Part shown: one piece after another, positions 39,719-48,566 of the stretch
Position numbering within the stretch: the first letter of the stretch is position 1
Layout of the letters: every line of letters starts with the position of its first letter
Source: Planctomycetota bacterium
GTDB taxonomy: Bacteria; Planctomycetota; UBA8742; UBA2392
Assembly: GCA_019912315.1 (NCBI GenBank)
Contig: JAIOJA010000037.1
Coordinates: forward strand, 62,001 to 126,000
Length of the DNA stretch: 64,000 nucleotides
Reading direction: 5' to 3'
Translations under genes and position numbers: made by a program
The notes under the pieces: generated by a model
The model's database searches: none
Told to the model about the DNA's origin: nothing
What the model saw: the letters and a program-made list of their open reading frames with translations, nothing else

Positions 39719-40423
39719 ATGAGTACAGCCACCATGGCACAACGCATCCTGATCATCGAGGACGAGCCGGACATCATCGAGGTCCTCAAGTACAACCTGG
39801 AGAAGAACCACTACCAGGTTTTGACGGCTGAATCCGGCGAGGCCGGGCTGGCCGCCGCGCGCGAAAGTTTACCGGATCTCGTGCTGCTGGACCTCATGCT
39901 GCCCGGCATGGACGGACTGGAGGTTTGCCGCAAACTGCGCGAAGACCCGCGTACCCGCGACCTGCTGGTCATCATGCTGACCGCCAAGGGCACGGAGGCC
40001 GACATTGTGGTCGGGCTTACGCTGGGGGCGGATGACTACATTGTGAAGCCCTTCAGTACTTCCGAGCTGATGGCGCGCATCAAGGCCGTGCTGCGCCGCG
40101 TGGAGCCCCGCGAGGGCGAATCCGCGGGAGAGACCCTGAAGGCGGGCGCGATTACAATCGACATGGCTCGTCACGAGGCACGTATCGAGGGCAAAGCGAT
40201 CGAGTTGACACTGAGCGAGTTCAAGCTGCTGAGCTTTCTCGTGAAGAAAAAAGGGCGCGTGTTTACGCGCGACCACCTGCTGGACGCGGTTGTGGGTCCT
40301 GATGTATTCGTGACGGCGCGAAACATTGACGTGCACGTGGCCGCCCTGCGCAAGAAGCTGGGAAAATACGGCGGCTACATTGTTACCGTGCGAGGGGTCG
40401 GTTATCGCTTTGAAGAAGTATAG
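39719..40423 (+). CDS. phoB: PhoB-like response regulator
   Basis: A 234-residue OmpR/PhoB-type regulator. The receiver domain has the acidic pocket IIEDEPD and the phospho-acceptor D58 in LVLLDLMLPGMDG, with the conserved lysine in DDYIVKPFSTSEL. The C-terminal winged helix contains LTLSEFKLLSFLVKKKGRVFTRDHLL and the closing VRGVGYRFEE. Gene order phoU-phoB-phoR argues for phosphate control rather than another OmpR-type role. It overlaps the kinase gene by 14 nt if the TTG start is right. Confidence 0.92.
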   Translation: MSTATMAQRILIIEDEPDIIEVLKYNLEKNHYQVLTAESGEAGLAAARESLPDLVLLDLMLPGMDGLEVCRKLREDPRTRDLLVIMLTAKGTEADIVVGLTLGADDYIVKPFSTSELMARIKAVLRRVEPREGESAGETLKAGAITIDMARHEARIEGKAIELTLSEFKLLSFLVKKKGRVFTRDHLLDAVVGPDVFVTARNIDVHVAALRKKLGKYGGYIVTVRGVGYRFEEV

Positions 40424-42188
40424 CGTCTGGCGCTCCCGTCTGTTCTGGCGCCTGATAGCCATGAACGCCGCCGCGGTGATTGCCTTCCTGTTGATCACCA
40501 GCGCCTACCTCGAATTCGAGCTCAAGGACCTGCTGCTCGCTGAATCCACCCGCGATCTCGAAACCCGCGCGCGCATGGCGCGTGAGTTGCTTGGCGGCTC
40601 CGACGGGGACATGCAGGCAAACGTGCTGCGCGCGGCGGAAGTATCCGGGACGCGCGTCACGGTAATCACCCGGGATGGCGCGGTCAGGGCCGACTCCGAG
40701 GCCATGGCCGCCGACATGGACGACCACGGATCGCGCCCGGAAGTGTCGCAGGCACTGAAAACCGGCTACGGCTCCGCTATCCGGTTCAGCGGCACCCGCG
40801 GTGCGGAATTTCTGTACGTCGCCATCGCGGACACGGACAAACCGGAAACCGATGTCATTCGTGTCGCTATGCCCATGCGGCAACTGTCGAGACGCCTGGA
40901 GGTCGTGCAGGACTCCATCTACATCACCGTCGGTGTGTTGCTGATCGTGGGGTTGGCACTCAGCTTCGTGCTGTCGCGCTACGTTGTGCGCCCCATAGAA
41001 GTCATGCGTGCCGCCGCCGGCGAGTTCGCCAGGGGTAATCTTGACGTGAAAGTCGAAATGGCCCGCCGCGACGAGTTGGGCGAGTTGGTGGGCGCGTTCA
41101 ACAGCATGGGACGCGAGTTGCAGAATCGTGTCGGACAGCTCGAGGCCAACCGGCGGGAGATTTCCACTATCATGGACAACATGTCCGAAGGGCTGCTGTT
41201 GGTGGACGCCACGGGTAACGTCGTGCTTGCCAACAAGGCGGCGGCGCAACTGTTGAACGCCGGCGATGACTCCATGGAGGGTCACGCCCTGTGGGAGTCG
41301 GTCCGCCTGCCCGAGGTGGACGAGTTGCTGGGCTCATTGCCAAAGCTGACCGAACCACGCCGCATCTGGGTCGAGGATCGGACCCACGGCGCGCAGCGTC
41401 GCGTGCTGGCCTTCGTCGCGACGCCGCTGTTCGACACGGCCGGCGGCGAGCAGCACGCCGTCATCCTGATCAGTGACGCGACCGAGGACCAGAAGCTGCT
41501 GGAGATGCGTCAGGATTTCGTGGCCAACGTCAGCCATGAGCTGAAGACGCCGCTGACGAGCATCAGCGCCTATGTGGAAACGCTGCTCGACGGCGCCGCG
41601 GACGACGAAAGCGTGCGCGAGCCCTTCTTGCGGAAAATCCAGGCGAACACGTCGCGCCTGAGCAAGCTGGTATCTGACATCCTCAACCTGTCGCGTCTGG
41701 AAAGCGACGTGGGCGAGGAATCTCGCCAGCATCTGGACCTGAACGAACTGGCACGGGACTGCGTCAGCAAGCACCGCGAGGGTGCCGACGAAAAGGGCGT
41801 AACCGTGACACTGCACCCGACCGACAAGCCAGCCGTGGCGCTGGTGAACGAGGAGGACATGCTGGAGGCGCTCGACAATCTGGTTGTCAACGCGATCAGC
41901 TACACCCAGGCGGGCGGCAGCGTGGAGGTGCGCGTCAAGCGGTCAGAAACCGGGCTGGTGCTCGAGGTGGCGGACACGGGCAGCGGCATTCCGCAGGATG
42001 CGCTTACCCGCGTATTCGAACGCTTCTACCGGGTAGACAAGGCGCGCTCGCGGGCGCTGGGCGGCACGGGGCTGGGGCTCGCGATCGTGAAGCACGTTGC
42101 CATCAAGCATGGCGGCAGCGTGAAGGCCGAAAGCGAAGTCGGCAAGGGCAGCACTTTCCGCATCACGCTGCCCGCTTCGAAGGGCTAA
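40410..42188 (+). CDS. phoR: PhoR-like sensor histidine kinase
   Basis: About 592 residues from a TTG at 40410 that overlaps phoB; ATG 40461 is the alternative. Domain order is: transmembrane helix (about 13-33), periplasmic sensor, second helix (ITVGVLLIVGLALSFVLSRYVV), HAMP, a PAS domain (about 250-355) and HisKA with phospho-acceptor H376 in VANVSHELKTPLTSI. The HATPase has the N-box NLVVNAISYT and G-boxes DTGSGIP and GGTGLGLAIVKH. HAMP-PAS-HisKA with an extracytoplasmic domain is typical of PhoR/PnpS kinases. Confidence 0.9.
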   Translation: MKKYSVWRSRLFWRLIAMNAAAVIAFLLITSAYLEFELKDLLLAESTRDLETRARMARELLGGSDGDMQANVLRAAEVSGTRVTVITRDGAVRADSEAMAADMDDHGSRPEVSQALKTGYGSAIRFSGTRGAEFLYVAIADTDKPETDVIRVAMPMRQLSRRLEVVQDSIYITVGVLLIVGLALSFVLSRYVVRPIEVMRAAAGEFARGNLDVKVEMARRDELGELVGAFNSMGRELQNRVGQLEANRREISTIMDNMSEGLLLVDATGNVVLANKAAAQLLNAGDDSMEGHALWESVRLPEVDELLGSLPKLTEPRRIWVEDRTHGAQRRVLAFVATPLFDTAGGEQHAVILISDATEDQKLLEMRQDFVANVSHELKTPLTSISAYVETLLDGAADDESVREPFLRKIQANTSRLSKLVSDILNLSRLESDVGEESRQHLDLNELARDCVSKHREGADEKGVTVTLHPTDKPAVALVNEEDMLEALDNLVVNAISYTQAGGSVEVRVKRSETGLVLEVADTGSGIPQDALTRVFERFYRVDKARSRALGGTGLGLAIVKHVAIKHGGSVKAESEVGKGSTFRITLPASKG

Positions 42189-42194
42189 CCCGGA

Positions 42195-43751
42195 CTACTT
42201 CCACTCGAACTCTTTCGCGCCCTTTCGGCGCCAGCTGGTGCCGTCCGCGAGTTCGTAGGCGTCAATGATCGGCTTGATGTCCTGCCGGATACAGCGGCTT
42301 GAGCGCGAACGCCCGGCGGGCTCTCCGGGCTCGTCAATCTGGAACATCACGTAGCGGGCCGACGTGCCGAGCTCGCCGACGGTCGGGTCCACGGGCACCC
42401 ACTGGCCCAGCCACACCTCGGCCCAGGCGTGATAGCCGAACACAGAGACGTCGCCCCTGTCGGAGCACACATAAACAAAGCCGCCGATGTTCCGTGCCGG
42501 CAGCCCGGCCGCCCGCGCCAGGGCGACGAACAAGGCCGCGTGTTCGGTGCAGTCGCCGGTGCACTCGTCGTAGGCCTGCCTGGCACTCGCGCTGCCGGTA
42601 CTGCCTGAGCTGTCTTCAAGGCGCTTGTCCGCAAAGCGCATGATGGCACGGGCGAGGCTGACGCTGTTGGTCTTGCCCTTGGCGAGTTTCGCGGCCTCGC
42701 CGGCCAGTTTCTCGTCGTCACACTGGCACATGGCCGTGGCGGCGAGGTACTTGCTGACGTCGTCAGGAACATCGGTCAGGGGGTAAGCCGGCGCGTCGAA
42801 GTCACGCGTGAGCTTCTGCGATTTCAAGCGCAGGGCGTAGCCCTCGTCGTACTGGATGACTTCATGATAGGCGTTGGTCTCGGCGATGGGCTCCACGCCT
42901 TCGGTGTCGTCGTGCTCGAACTTGAAGTGGATGTCGAGCTGCGTGAGGTTGCTGTCATCGAGAATCGCGATGTTGGCCTTCATCACGTTGCGCAGCGTGA
43001 TCGCCTCGGGTTTGAACGGGTCAGGGATTTCCTTTACGCGCTCCAGAGTGAAGCCGCCGACATCCTCAAACAGCAGAGGCATGTCGTCATCGCCAAAGAT
43101 CACCGTGGCGGCCCGCCCACCCTTGACCAGGCTGACTTCCGTGCCTTCCACGAGCGTCTTGTCGCTGAGTTTGCGTTTCACGCGCCCGCCGACGGTCCAG
43201 GTCTGCTCCAGTAGAATCAGCTCGTCTTCCTCGACGGTCCAGAACTTGAGTTGCCGGCCCTTCTCCAGCTTGGCGTCTTTGAGTACGTGCCACGCGCGAA
43301 AGTCGCCATATACGGTCTTGTCGCCGTACTCGAGTTTTGACTTCAGCGGTTTGCCGCCGTCCACAGTCTCGGTGACTTCGGCCGAGTCCTTGGCGAAGAC
43401 GACCTCGACCTTCTTCTCCTGGTCGCCGTTCTTCGTGACATCAACCTCGCGGATGAACCGCCCGTCGAGCTCATACCAGTAGTCGGTGACACTGTTGGTT
43501 TCAAAGGTCGCGCCGTCGAAGCTGCGCTTGATCTGCACGTAGCCGACTTCGTGTTCGTGGCGCACGGTGCGACCATCAAGCTCGACCTGACGCACGGTGG
43601 TCTTCACCCAGCCGATGTTCGATCCCATGTAGAAGATCAGGAAGCTGTAGTCCTCGGTGGCCGGCAGGCCGGTGTCGGCGTCCTGTGCCTGCGGCGCGAG
43701 CGAGAAAGCCAGCAGCAGCAAAAGACTGATCGGAAGTCGCAGTCGGTTCAT
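42195..43751 (-). CDS. Exported transglutaminase-like cysteine protease-fold protein
   Basis: The 518-residue protein has a cleavable signal peptide (MNRLRLPISLLLLLAFSLAPQAQ), a long beta-rich middle and a C-terminal transglutaminase-like core. The triad is C401 in TGDCTEHAALFVALARAAGLPAR, H441 in FGYHAWAEVW and D455 in VPVDPT. Such proteins are peptidases or amidases as often as crosslinkers, so the reaction is open. It acts in the periplasm. The ATG at 43751 has GAGGTGATCC upstream. It is divergent from the polysaccharide export operon and ends 7 nt from the convergent phoR stop. Confidence 0.85.
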   Translation of the reverse strand: MNRLRLPISLLLLLAFSLAPQAQDADTGLPATEDYSFLIFYMGSNIGWVKTTVRQVELDGRTVRHEHEVGYVQIKRSFDGATFETNSVTDYWYELDGRFIREVDVTKNGDQEKKVEVVFAKDSAEVTETVDGGKPLKSKLEYGDKTVYGDFRAWHVLKDAKLEKGRQLKFWTVEEDELILLEQTWTVGGRVKRKLSDKTLVEGTEVSLVKGGRAATVIFGDDDMPLLFEDVGGFTLERVKEIPDPFKPEAITLRNVMKANIAILDDSNLTQLDIHFKFEHDDTEGVEPIAETNAYHEVIQYDEGYALRLKSQKLTRDFDAPAYPLTDVPDDVSKYLAATAMCQCDDEKLAGEAAKLAKGKTNSVSLARAIMRFADKRLEDSSGSTGSASARQAYDECTGDCTEHAALFVALARAAGLPARNIGGFVYVCSDRGDVSVFGYHAWAEVWLGQWVPVDPTVGELGTSARYVMFQIDEPGEPAGRSRSSRCIRQDIKPIIDAYELADGTSWRRKGAKEFEWK

Positions 43752-43860
43752 GGATCACCTCATGGTTGCGGGCAGTGTAACAAAAGCCCGGATGGAGGGT
43801 GACACACCCGGGCACCGGCGTCGCGCGTGCGTTTTTCCGTGATCGGCGTATCCTCTGGTG

Positions 43861-44646
43861 ATGAGCATTGCCCGGGATCTCCGTGAGCTGATCAGCTATC
43901 GCGAACTTGTCACCGTGTTCGCGCGGCGGGAAATCCGTGCCCGCTACCGTCATTCGCTGCTCGGCGCCGGCTGGGCGGTTGCCCTGCCCGTGGGGCTGAC
44001 GCTGATTTTCACGTTCGTGTTCGCGCGCATTGCGCCCGTGGACACAGGCGCCGTCCCGTACCCGATTTTCGCCTACATCGGGCTGCTGCCGTGGCAGCTT
44101 CACGCCAACATCCTGAACGGCAGCGTCCGGAGTCTGATCGACAACCGCAGCCTCGTCATCAGCGTGTACTTCGCCCGCGAGGTGCTGCCGCTTTCCCGCG
44201 TGGGATCGGCCTGCTTCGATTTCGCGGTCGGAGCGACCGTGCTGGTCGGACTGATGGCCTGGTACGGCGTGGCGCCTGGACCGGGGCTGCTGCTGGTGCC
44301 GCTGGTGCTGTGCGCGCAGGTGAGTTTCGGCGCCGGGCTGGCGCTGTTCGCGGCCGGCGGGAACCTGCTGTATCGCGACGTGCAGTACGTGTTGCAGGTG
44401 GTAATCACCATGTGGATGTTCGGCAGCGCCGTGGTGTACCCGATTCCAGAGACAGGCTGGTTCATCTGGCTGAAATACGTCAACCCGATTACGCCCATGC
44501 TGGATGCCTACCGGGGGCTGATCGTCGGCGGGCGCTGGGGCTTTGACCCGCCATTCTATGTCGCTTGCGGCATCAGCCTGTTGACGCTGGTGCTGGGCTG
44601 GCTCTGGTTTCGCAGGGTTGAGCGCCGCTTCGGGGAACTGGCATGA
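43861..44646 (+). CDS. wzm: ABC-2 type polysaccharide exporter, permease (Wzm/TagG-like)
   Basis: A 261-residue inner-membrane permease with six hydrophobic segments and the N-terminal RELVTVFARREIRARYRHSLLGAGWAV typical of O-antigen or teichoic-acid exporters; later YPIPETGWFIWLKYVNPITPMLDAYR matches the family. It pairs with the downstream ATPase to flip finished polysaccharide to the periplasm. ATG 43861 is preferred over an adjacent GTG; a TATCCT box ends 6 nt before it. First gene of a tightly overlapping operon. Confidence 0.9.
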   Translation: MSIARDLRELISYRELVTVFARREIRARYRHSLLGAGWAVALPVGLTLIFTFVFARIAPVDTGAVPYPIFAYIGLLPWQLHANILNGSVRSLIDNRSLVISVYFAREVLPLSRVGSACFDFAVGATVLVGLMAWYGVAPGPGLLLVPLVLCAQVSFGAGLALFAAGGNLLYRDVQYVLQVVITMWMFGSAVVYPIPETGWFIWLKYVNPITPMLDAYRGLIVGGRWGFDPPFYVACGISLLTLVLGWLWFRRVERRFGELA

Positions 44647-45887
44647 GCGAGCCGGTCATGCGCATGGACAGCGTCTGGAAACGCCTGCGACGGCGCGCGG
44701 AGGTCAGCACCCTGGCTGAGCTCGTGTCCGGGCTGCCGAAACGCCTGACGGCCCGGCGCGATGAAGACGGGCTGCGGGATCACGAGTTCTGGGCCCTGCG
44801 CGACCTGTCCCTGCGACTGATGCCCGGCGAGACGCTGGGCATTGTCGGGCCGAACGGCGCCGGCAAGAGCAGCGTGCTGAAACTGCTGTACCGGATTTTC
44901 CGCCCGGATCGTGGCAGCGTACACGTCAACGGACGCGTCACCGGGCTGATCGAGCTTGGCGCGGGCTTTCACCCCATGCTGACCGGGCGCGACAACGTAT
45001 TCATTAACGGGGCGATCCTGGGGCTGAAGCAGCGGGAGATCCGCCGGAAGTACGACAGCATCGTCGAATTCGCCGAACTGGCGGACTTCATGGACATGCC
45101 GGTCAAGAACTTCAGCAGCGGCATGTACGCGCGCCTGGCGTTCGCGGTCGCCGCTCACGCCGACCCGGCCTTGCTGCTGGTGGACGAGGTGCTGGCCGTC
45201 GGCGACGCCAGCTTCCAGAACCGCTGCCACGAGTGGATCGAGAGGACCCGCCGACAGGGATGCGCGATCGTCATGGTCAGTCACCAGATGAACGTGCTGC
45301 AATCCGCCTCGCGTGTCCTGTACCTGAAAGCCGGGCGCGCCGTCGTGCTGGGCGCGCCGGAGGCGGTGATCGAGCGGTATCTGGGGGATCAGGCCGACCT
45401 GACGCACACCGCGGAGCATTCCGGTGACGACGGGTTGCCGCACGCGGACCTGCTGGATGCGGATGGCAACGTCATTGTCGAGTCGCCGGCGCACGTGCCG
45501 GTCAGGTTCCGTGTACACGTGACACTGCGCGAGCCTGTGAAGGGGCCTGTGGTCGCGCTGGACCTGCTGCATGAGGATCCACGCTTCCGGGTTTCGACAC
45601 CCGGGGCAAATCTTGCCCAGTTGTCGAGCTTCGGCACTTTGCGTGACGAAACGGTTGTCGGCGCCACCAGCTTTGAGGTTGACGTTGCGGGGCTGCATCT
45701 GCCCGTCGGGCGTTATCGTGTCGCGGTGACGGTCAGAGCGCACGACGCATTCGCCGCAACTATTCGCAACGAGAACGCCCTGCGTTTCGAGGTTGTGCGC
45801 CCGTCTGAAAGCCCGTCCCAGGCCCTGATTCACCTGGAGCAGAAATGGCGCCTGTGCGCGGCTTCAGCGGCAAAGGCCGGGCAATGA
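44643..45887 (+). CDS. wzt: ABC-2 type polysaccharide exporter, ATPase (Wzt-like)
   Basis: A 414-residue ATPase overlapping the permease gene by ATGA. Walker A is GPNGAGKSS (69-77), the signature is FSSGMYARLAFAVA (157-170), Walker B is LLLVDEVLAVGD, and the Wzt-type GLIELGAGFHPMLTGRDN is present. Residues about 270-414 form an extra beta-sandwich like the Wzt carbohydrate-binding domain, which recognises a modified polysaccharide end and gives export specificity. Its sequence should be specific to this organism's polymer. Confidence 0.92.
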   Translation: MSEPVMRMDSVWKRLRRRAEVSTLAELVSGLPKRLTARRDEDGLRDHEFWALRDLSLRLMPGETLGIVGPNGAGKSSVLKLLYRIFRPDRGSVHVNGRVTGLIELGAGFHPMLTGRDNVFINGAILGLKQREIRRKYDSIVEFAELADFMDMPVKNFSSGMYARLAFAVAAHADPALLLVDEVLAVGDASFQNRCHEWIERTRRQGCAIVMVSHQMNVLQSASRVLYLKAGRAVVLGAPEAVIERYLGDQADLTHTAEHSGDDGLPHADLLDADGNVIVESPAHVPVRFRVHVTLREPVKGPVVALDLLHEDPRFRVSTPGANLAQLSSFGTLRDETVVGATSFEVDVAGLHLPVGRYRVAVTVRAHDAFAATIRNENALRFEVVRPSESPSQALIHLEQKWRLCAASAAKAGQ

Positions 45888-47470
45888 ACGGGCAGCCGCA
45901 CAATCCCGCCGTCTATCGCGCCCTTGCCGCATCTGACATCGACCTGCGGCGCGCGCGGGAGGCCCGCGTCGTCCTGGCGAATGGTGAGTTTGTCGCCGCG
46001 CATTGCGTGTCACAGGGAGTCGATCCCGCCCGCGTTGTAACGCTGTTTGAGCCAGTGGACCGCAGTCTGTTCAGCCCCGATGGCGCGTCCGACGGCCCAG
46101 ACGGGTCCCCGCGACTGGTCACGCAGGCCGGGCACGGCCTTGAGACAGTGCTTCAAACCTGCGCGCTCGTGGCCAGGCGCCAGCCCGGTTTGAAGCTGCT
46201 GGTGCTCGGCAAGTTTCCAGGCGAGCTGCCGGACTTCGCCGTCGCCGTGGAGGTTGACAGCGACGAAGAACTGGCAAAGCGTCTGCGCTGGGCGGACGCC
46301 GTGCTGGTCGCGAATGCCGGCAGCACAGGCCTGATCGCCCGCGGCTTCGCCTGCGGCACGCCGTGCATCGCGCCCGACGAGGCGGCAGTGCATGAAATCG
46401 CGACGCACCGGTGGGACAGCCTGCTGGTGAAGCCCGCCGCGCAGCCCATGTCGGAGGCGATTCTGACGATTTCTGATGCCGGCACGTGCGCGCGGCTTGG
46501 CGCGCCCGCCCGTACTTCCAGCGAGCGCTTTGACGCGCAGCGGATCGCCGAACGCGAGCGACGTGTACTCGAGTTTGAGGCGCGCGAAATGCTGCCGCCT
46601 GTGTCCGTTGTGCTGCCCACCTACAACCGCGCCGCCATACTGGAGGCGGCCGTGCGCAACGTGCTGGAACAGGACTATCCCAGCCTACGACTGATAGTCG
46701 TCAACGACGGCAGCACGGACGGCACCGCGGAGTTGCTGGGGCGACTTGCCGACCCGCGTTTGCAGGTGATCCAGCAGCAGAACCAGGGGCTGCCGCGCGC
46801 CCTCAATGCCGGCTTTCGCCAGGCCGCGGGCGAGTACTGGACCTGGACCAGCGACGACAACGCCTTTCGCCCCGGCGCGATCCGGGCCATGGTGCGTGAG
46901 CTGGAGTTGCAGCCGGAAGCCGGGCTGGTTTATGCCAACGCGTACATTCGGGACGACCAGGGCAACCTGCGTGAGTTCGTGGGCGGCCCGCCTGAGCGCA
47001 TCGCTGAAACCAACTGCGTCGGGACCTGCTTTCTGTATCGCGCCGAGGTCGCGCGCCGCACCGGAGAATACGACCCGGAATTCACCCTGGTTGAGGATCA
47101 CGATTTCTGGTTGCGCCTGCGGCGGCACGCCCCGCTGGTTTGGCTGCGGAGGTTTCTGTACGAGTACGCGTACACGGCGGACACAATGTCGCGCTCGCGA
47201 TTTCTGGAAGTACAGAGTCAGCGCCTGGCCCTGCTGGAGCGCGAGAACGCCGGCACCCCGGGCTGGAGCGACCGGAAGGTGGAACTGTTATGCCGCGATG
47301 CCAGTTTCAGCAAGCAGAACCGGCTGCCGCTTGCGGCGCTGCGCTCGGCCCTGCGAGCTTTGCGTGAGCAACCGGGCAATCGCGCAGGCTGGAGGGCGCT
47401 GCTGCGCGCGGTAATGCCGCGCCGCCTGCTGAAGATTGCACGGGACGTCAGGGGGCTCGATGCCGGTTGA
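45884..47470 (+). CDS. Two-part glycosyltransferase: half GT-B domain fused to GT2
   Basis: The ATG at 45884 overlaps the wzt stop (ATGA) and gives 528 residues. Residues 1-225 look like the second half of a GT4-type GT-B enzyme, starting at the domain linker and including WADAVLVANAGSTGLIARGFACGTPCIAPDEAAVHEIA. Residues about 236-460 are a GT2 domain with VSVVLPTYNRAAILEAAVRNVLEQ, NDGSTDGT and an acidic TSDDNA in the DxD position. The first Rossmann domain of the GT-B part is missing, so catalysis is probably by GT2 only. Confidence 0.78.
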   Translation: MNGQPHNPAVYRALAASDIDLRRAREARVVLANGEFVAAHCVSQGVDPARVVTLFEPVDRSLFSPDGASDGPDGSPRLVTQAGHGLETVLQTCALVARRQPGLKLLVLGKFPGELPDFAVAVEVDSDEELAKRLRWADAVLVANAGSTGLIARGFACGTPCIAPDEAAVHEIATHRWDSLLVKPAAQPMSEAILTISDAGTCARLGAPARTSSERFDAQRIAERERRVLEFEAREMLPPVSVVLPTYNRAAILEAAVRNVLEQDYPSLRLIVVNDGSTDGTAELLGRLADPRLQVIQQQNQGLPRALNAGFRQAAGEYWTWTSDDNAFRPGAIRAMVRELELQPEAGLVYANAYIRDDQGNLREFVGGPPERIAETNCVGTCFLYRAEVARRTGEYDPEFTLVEDHDFWLRLRRHAPLVWLRRFLYEYAYTADTMSRSRFLEVQSQRLALLERENAGTPGWSDRKVELLCRDASFSKQNRLPLAALRSALRALREQPGNRAGWRALLRAVMPRRLLKIARDVRGLDAG

Positions 47471-48566
47471 CCTGTCAATAGTGATCGGAACACGCCCCGA
47501 AGCGATCAAGTGCGCGCCGGTGTTGCTCGCGCTGCGCGACCGCGGTTTGGGCGTGCGCATCGTTGCCAGCGGACAGCACGCGGAGCTTGCGGACGACGCG
47601 CTGCGGACGTTCGGGCTTAGCGCGGACGTGAACCTGCACTGCATGGGCGACGACGGTCTGACGGGGCTCGCCTCGCGCCTGATGGGCGCCATTGGAATTG
47701 AGCTGGCGGCGCACAAACCGCGCCTGGTGATTGTGCAGGGCGACACCACAACCGCCATGATCGGGGCCCTGGCGGCCTGCTACGCGCGCCTGCCGTGCGC
47801 CCACATCGAGGCCGGATTGCGCAGCGGCAACCTGCACGCGCCGTGGCCGGAAGAAGTGAACCGTCTGGTAACGGATCGTCTGGCAAACCGGCACTATGCG
47901 CCCACGGCGGGGGCGCGCGACAACCTGCTGCGCGAGGGCATCCCGGCGGACTCGATTGTTGTTACGGGGCAGACCGGCGTTGACGCCTGCCTGTGGATGG
48001 CGCGGGCCATGGGCGACGCGCCGCCGGGGCGGCTGGCGGATGTGCTGCCGGCGGGTCGCCTGGTGTACGCCACGGCCCATCGCCGCGAAAACAAAGGGGG
48101 GCGGATCGCGCGTCTGCTGCGTGGCGTGGTGGGCGCACTGGATGCTTCCGGCGCGACCTGCCTGCTGGCCGCGCATCCCGACCCGGACGTACAGGAAGAA
48201 GTGCGGCAGGTTTCGCACGAGCGCCTGATCGTTACCGCGCCCTTAAGCTACGCGGAGTCGGTCTGGCTGATCGCGCACGCGGACGTGATTGTAACGGACA
48301 GCGGCGGCATCCAGGAGGAAGCGCCGTCGTTCGGAACGCCGGTGCTGGTTGCCCGGGACGTCACGGAGCGCCCGGAAGGGCTCGAGGCCAGTTTCCTGCG
48401 CTTGGTTGGCACGGACCCGGAGCAGGTTCGCGCCGCGCTGCATGAAACACTCATCGATACCGGATTGCGTGAGCGCCTGCTGCGGCACCCGAATCCTTAC
48501 GGTGACGGGCAGGCGTCCGAACGCATTGCACGCGACATCGCGGAGTACCTGACCCTTGAGCCATAA
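47460..48566 (+). CDS. wecB: UDP-N-acetylglucosamine 2-epimerase (non-hydrolysing)
   Basis: The 368-residue enzyme interconverts UDP-GlcNAc and UDP-ManNAc, supplying ManNAc-type sugars for surface polymers. Signatures are VIGTRPEAIKCAPVL, VQGDTTTAMIGALAA, HIEAGLRSGNLHAPWPEE, YATAHRRENKGG and TDSGGIQEEAPSFGTPVLVARDVTERPEG, all in family order. ATG 47460 overlaps the previous gene by 11 nt; codons upstream of it belong to that gene. It lies inside the exporter/glycosyltransferase operon, fitting a role in this polymer's synthesis. Confidence 0.94.
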   Translation: MPVDLSIVIGTRPEAIKCAPVLLALRDRGLGVRIVASGQHAELADDALRTFGLSADVNLHCMGDDGLTGLASRLMGAIGIELAAHKPRLVIVQGDTTTAMIGALAACYARLPCAHIEAGLRSGNLHAPWPEEVNRLVTDRLANRHYAPTAGARDNLLREGIPADSIVVTGQTGVDACLWMARAMGDAPPGRLADVLPAGRLVYATAHRRENKGGRIARLLRGVVGALDASGATCLLAAHPDPDVQEEVRQVSHERLIVTAPLSYAESVWLIAHADVIVTDSGGIQEEAPSFGTPVLVARDVTERPEGLEASFLRLVGTDPEQVRAALHETLIDTGLRERLLRHPNPYGDGQASERIARDIAEYLTLEP

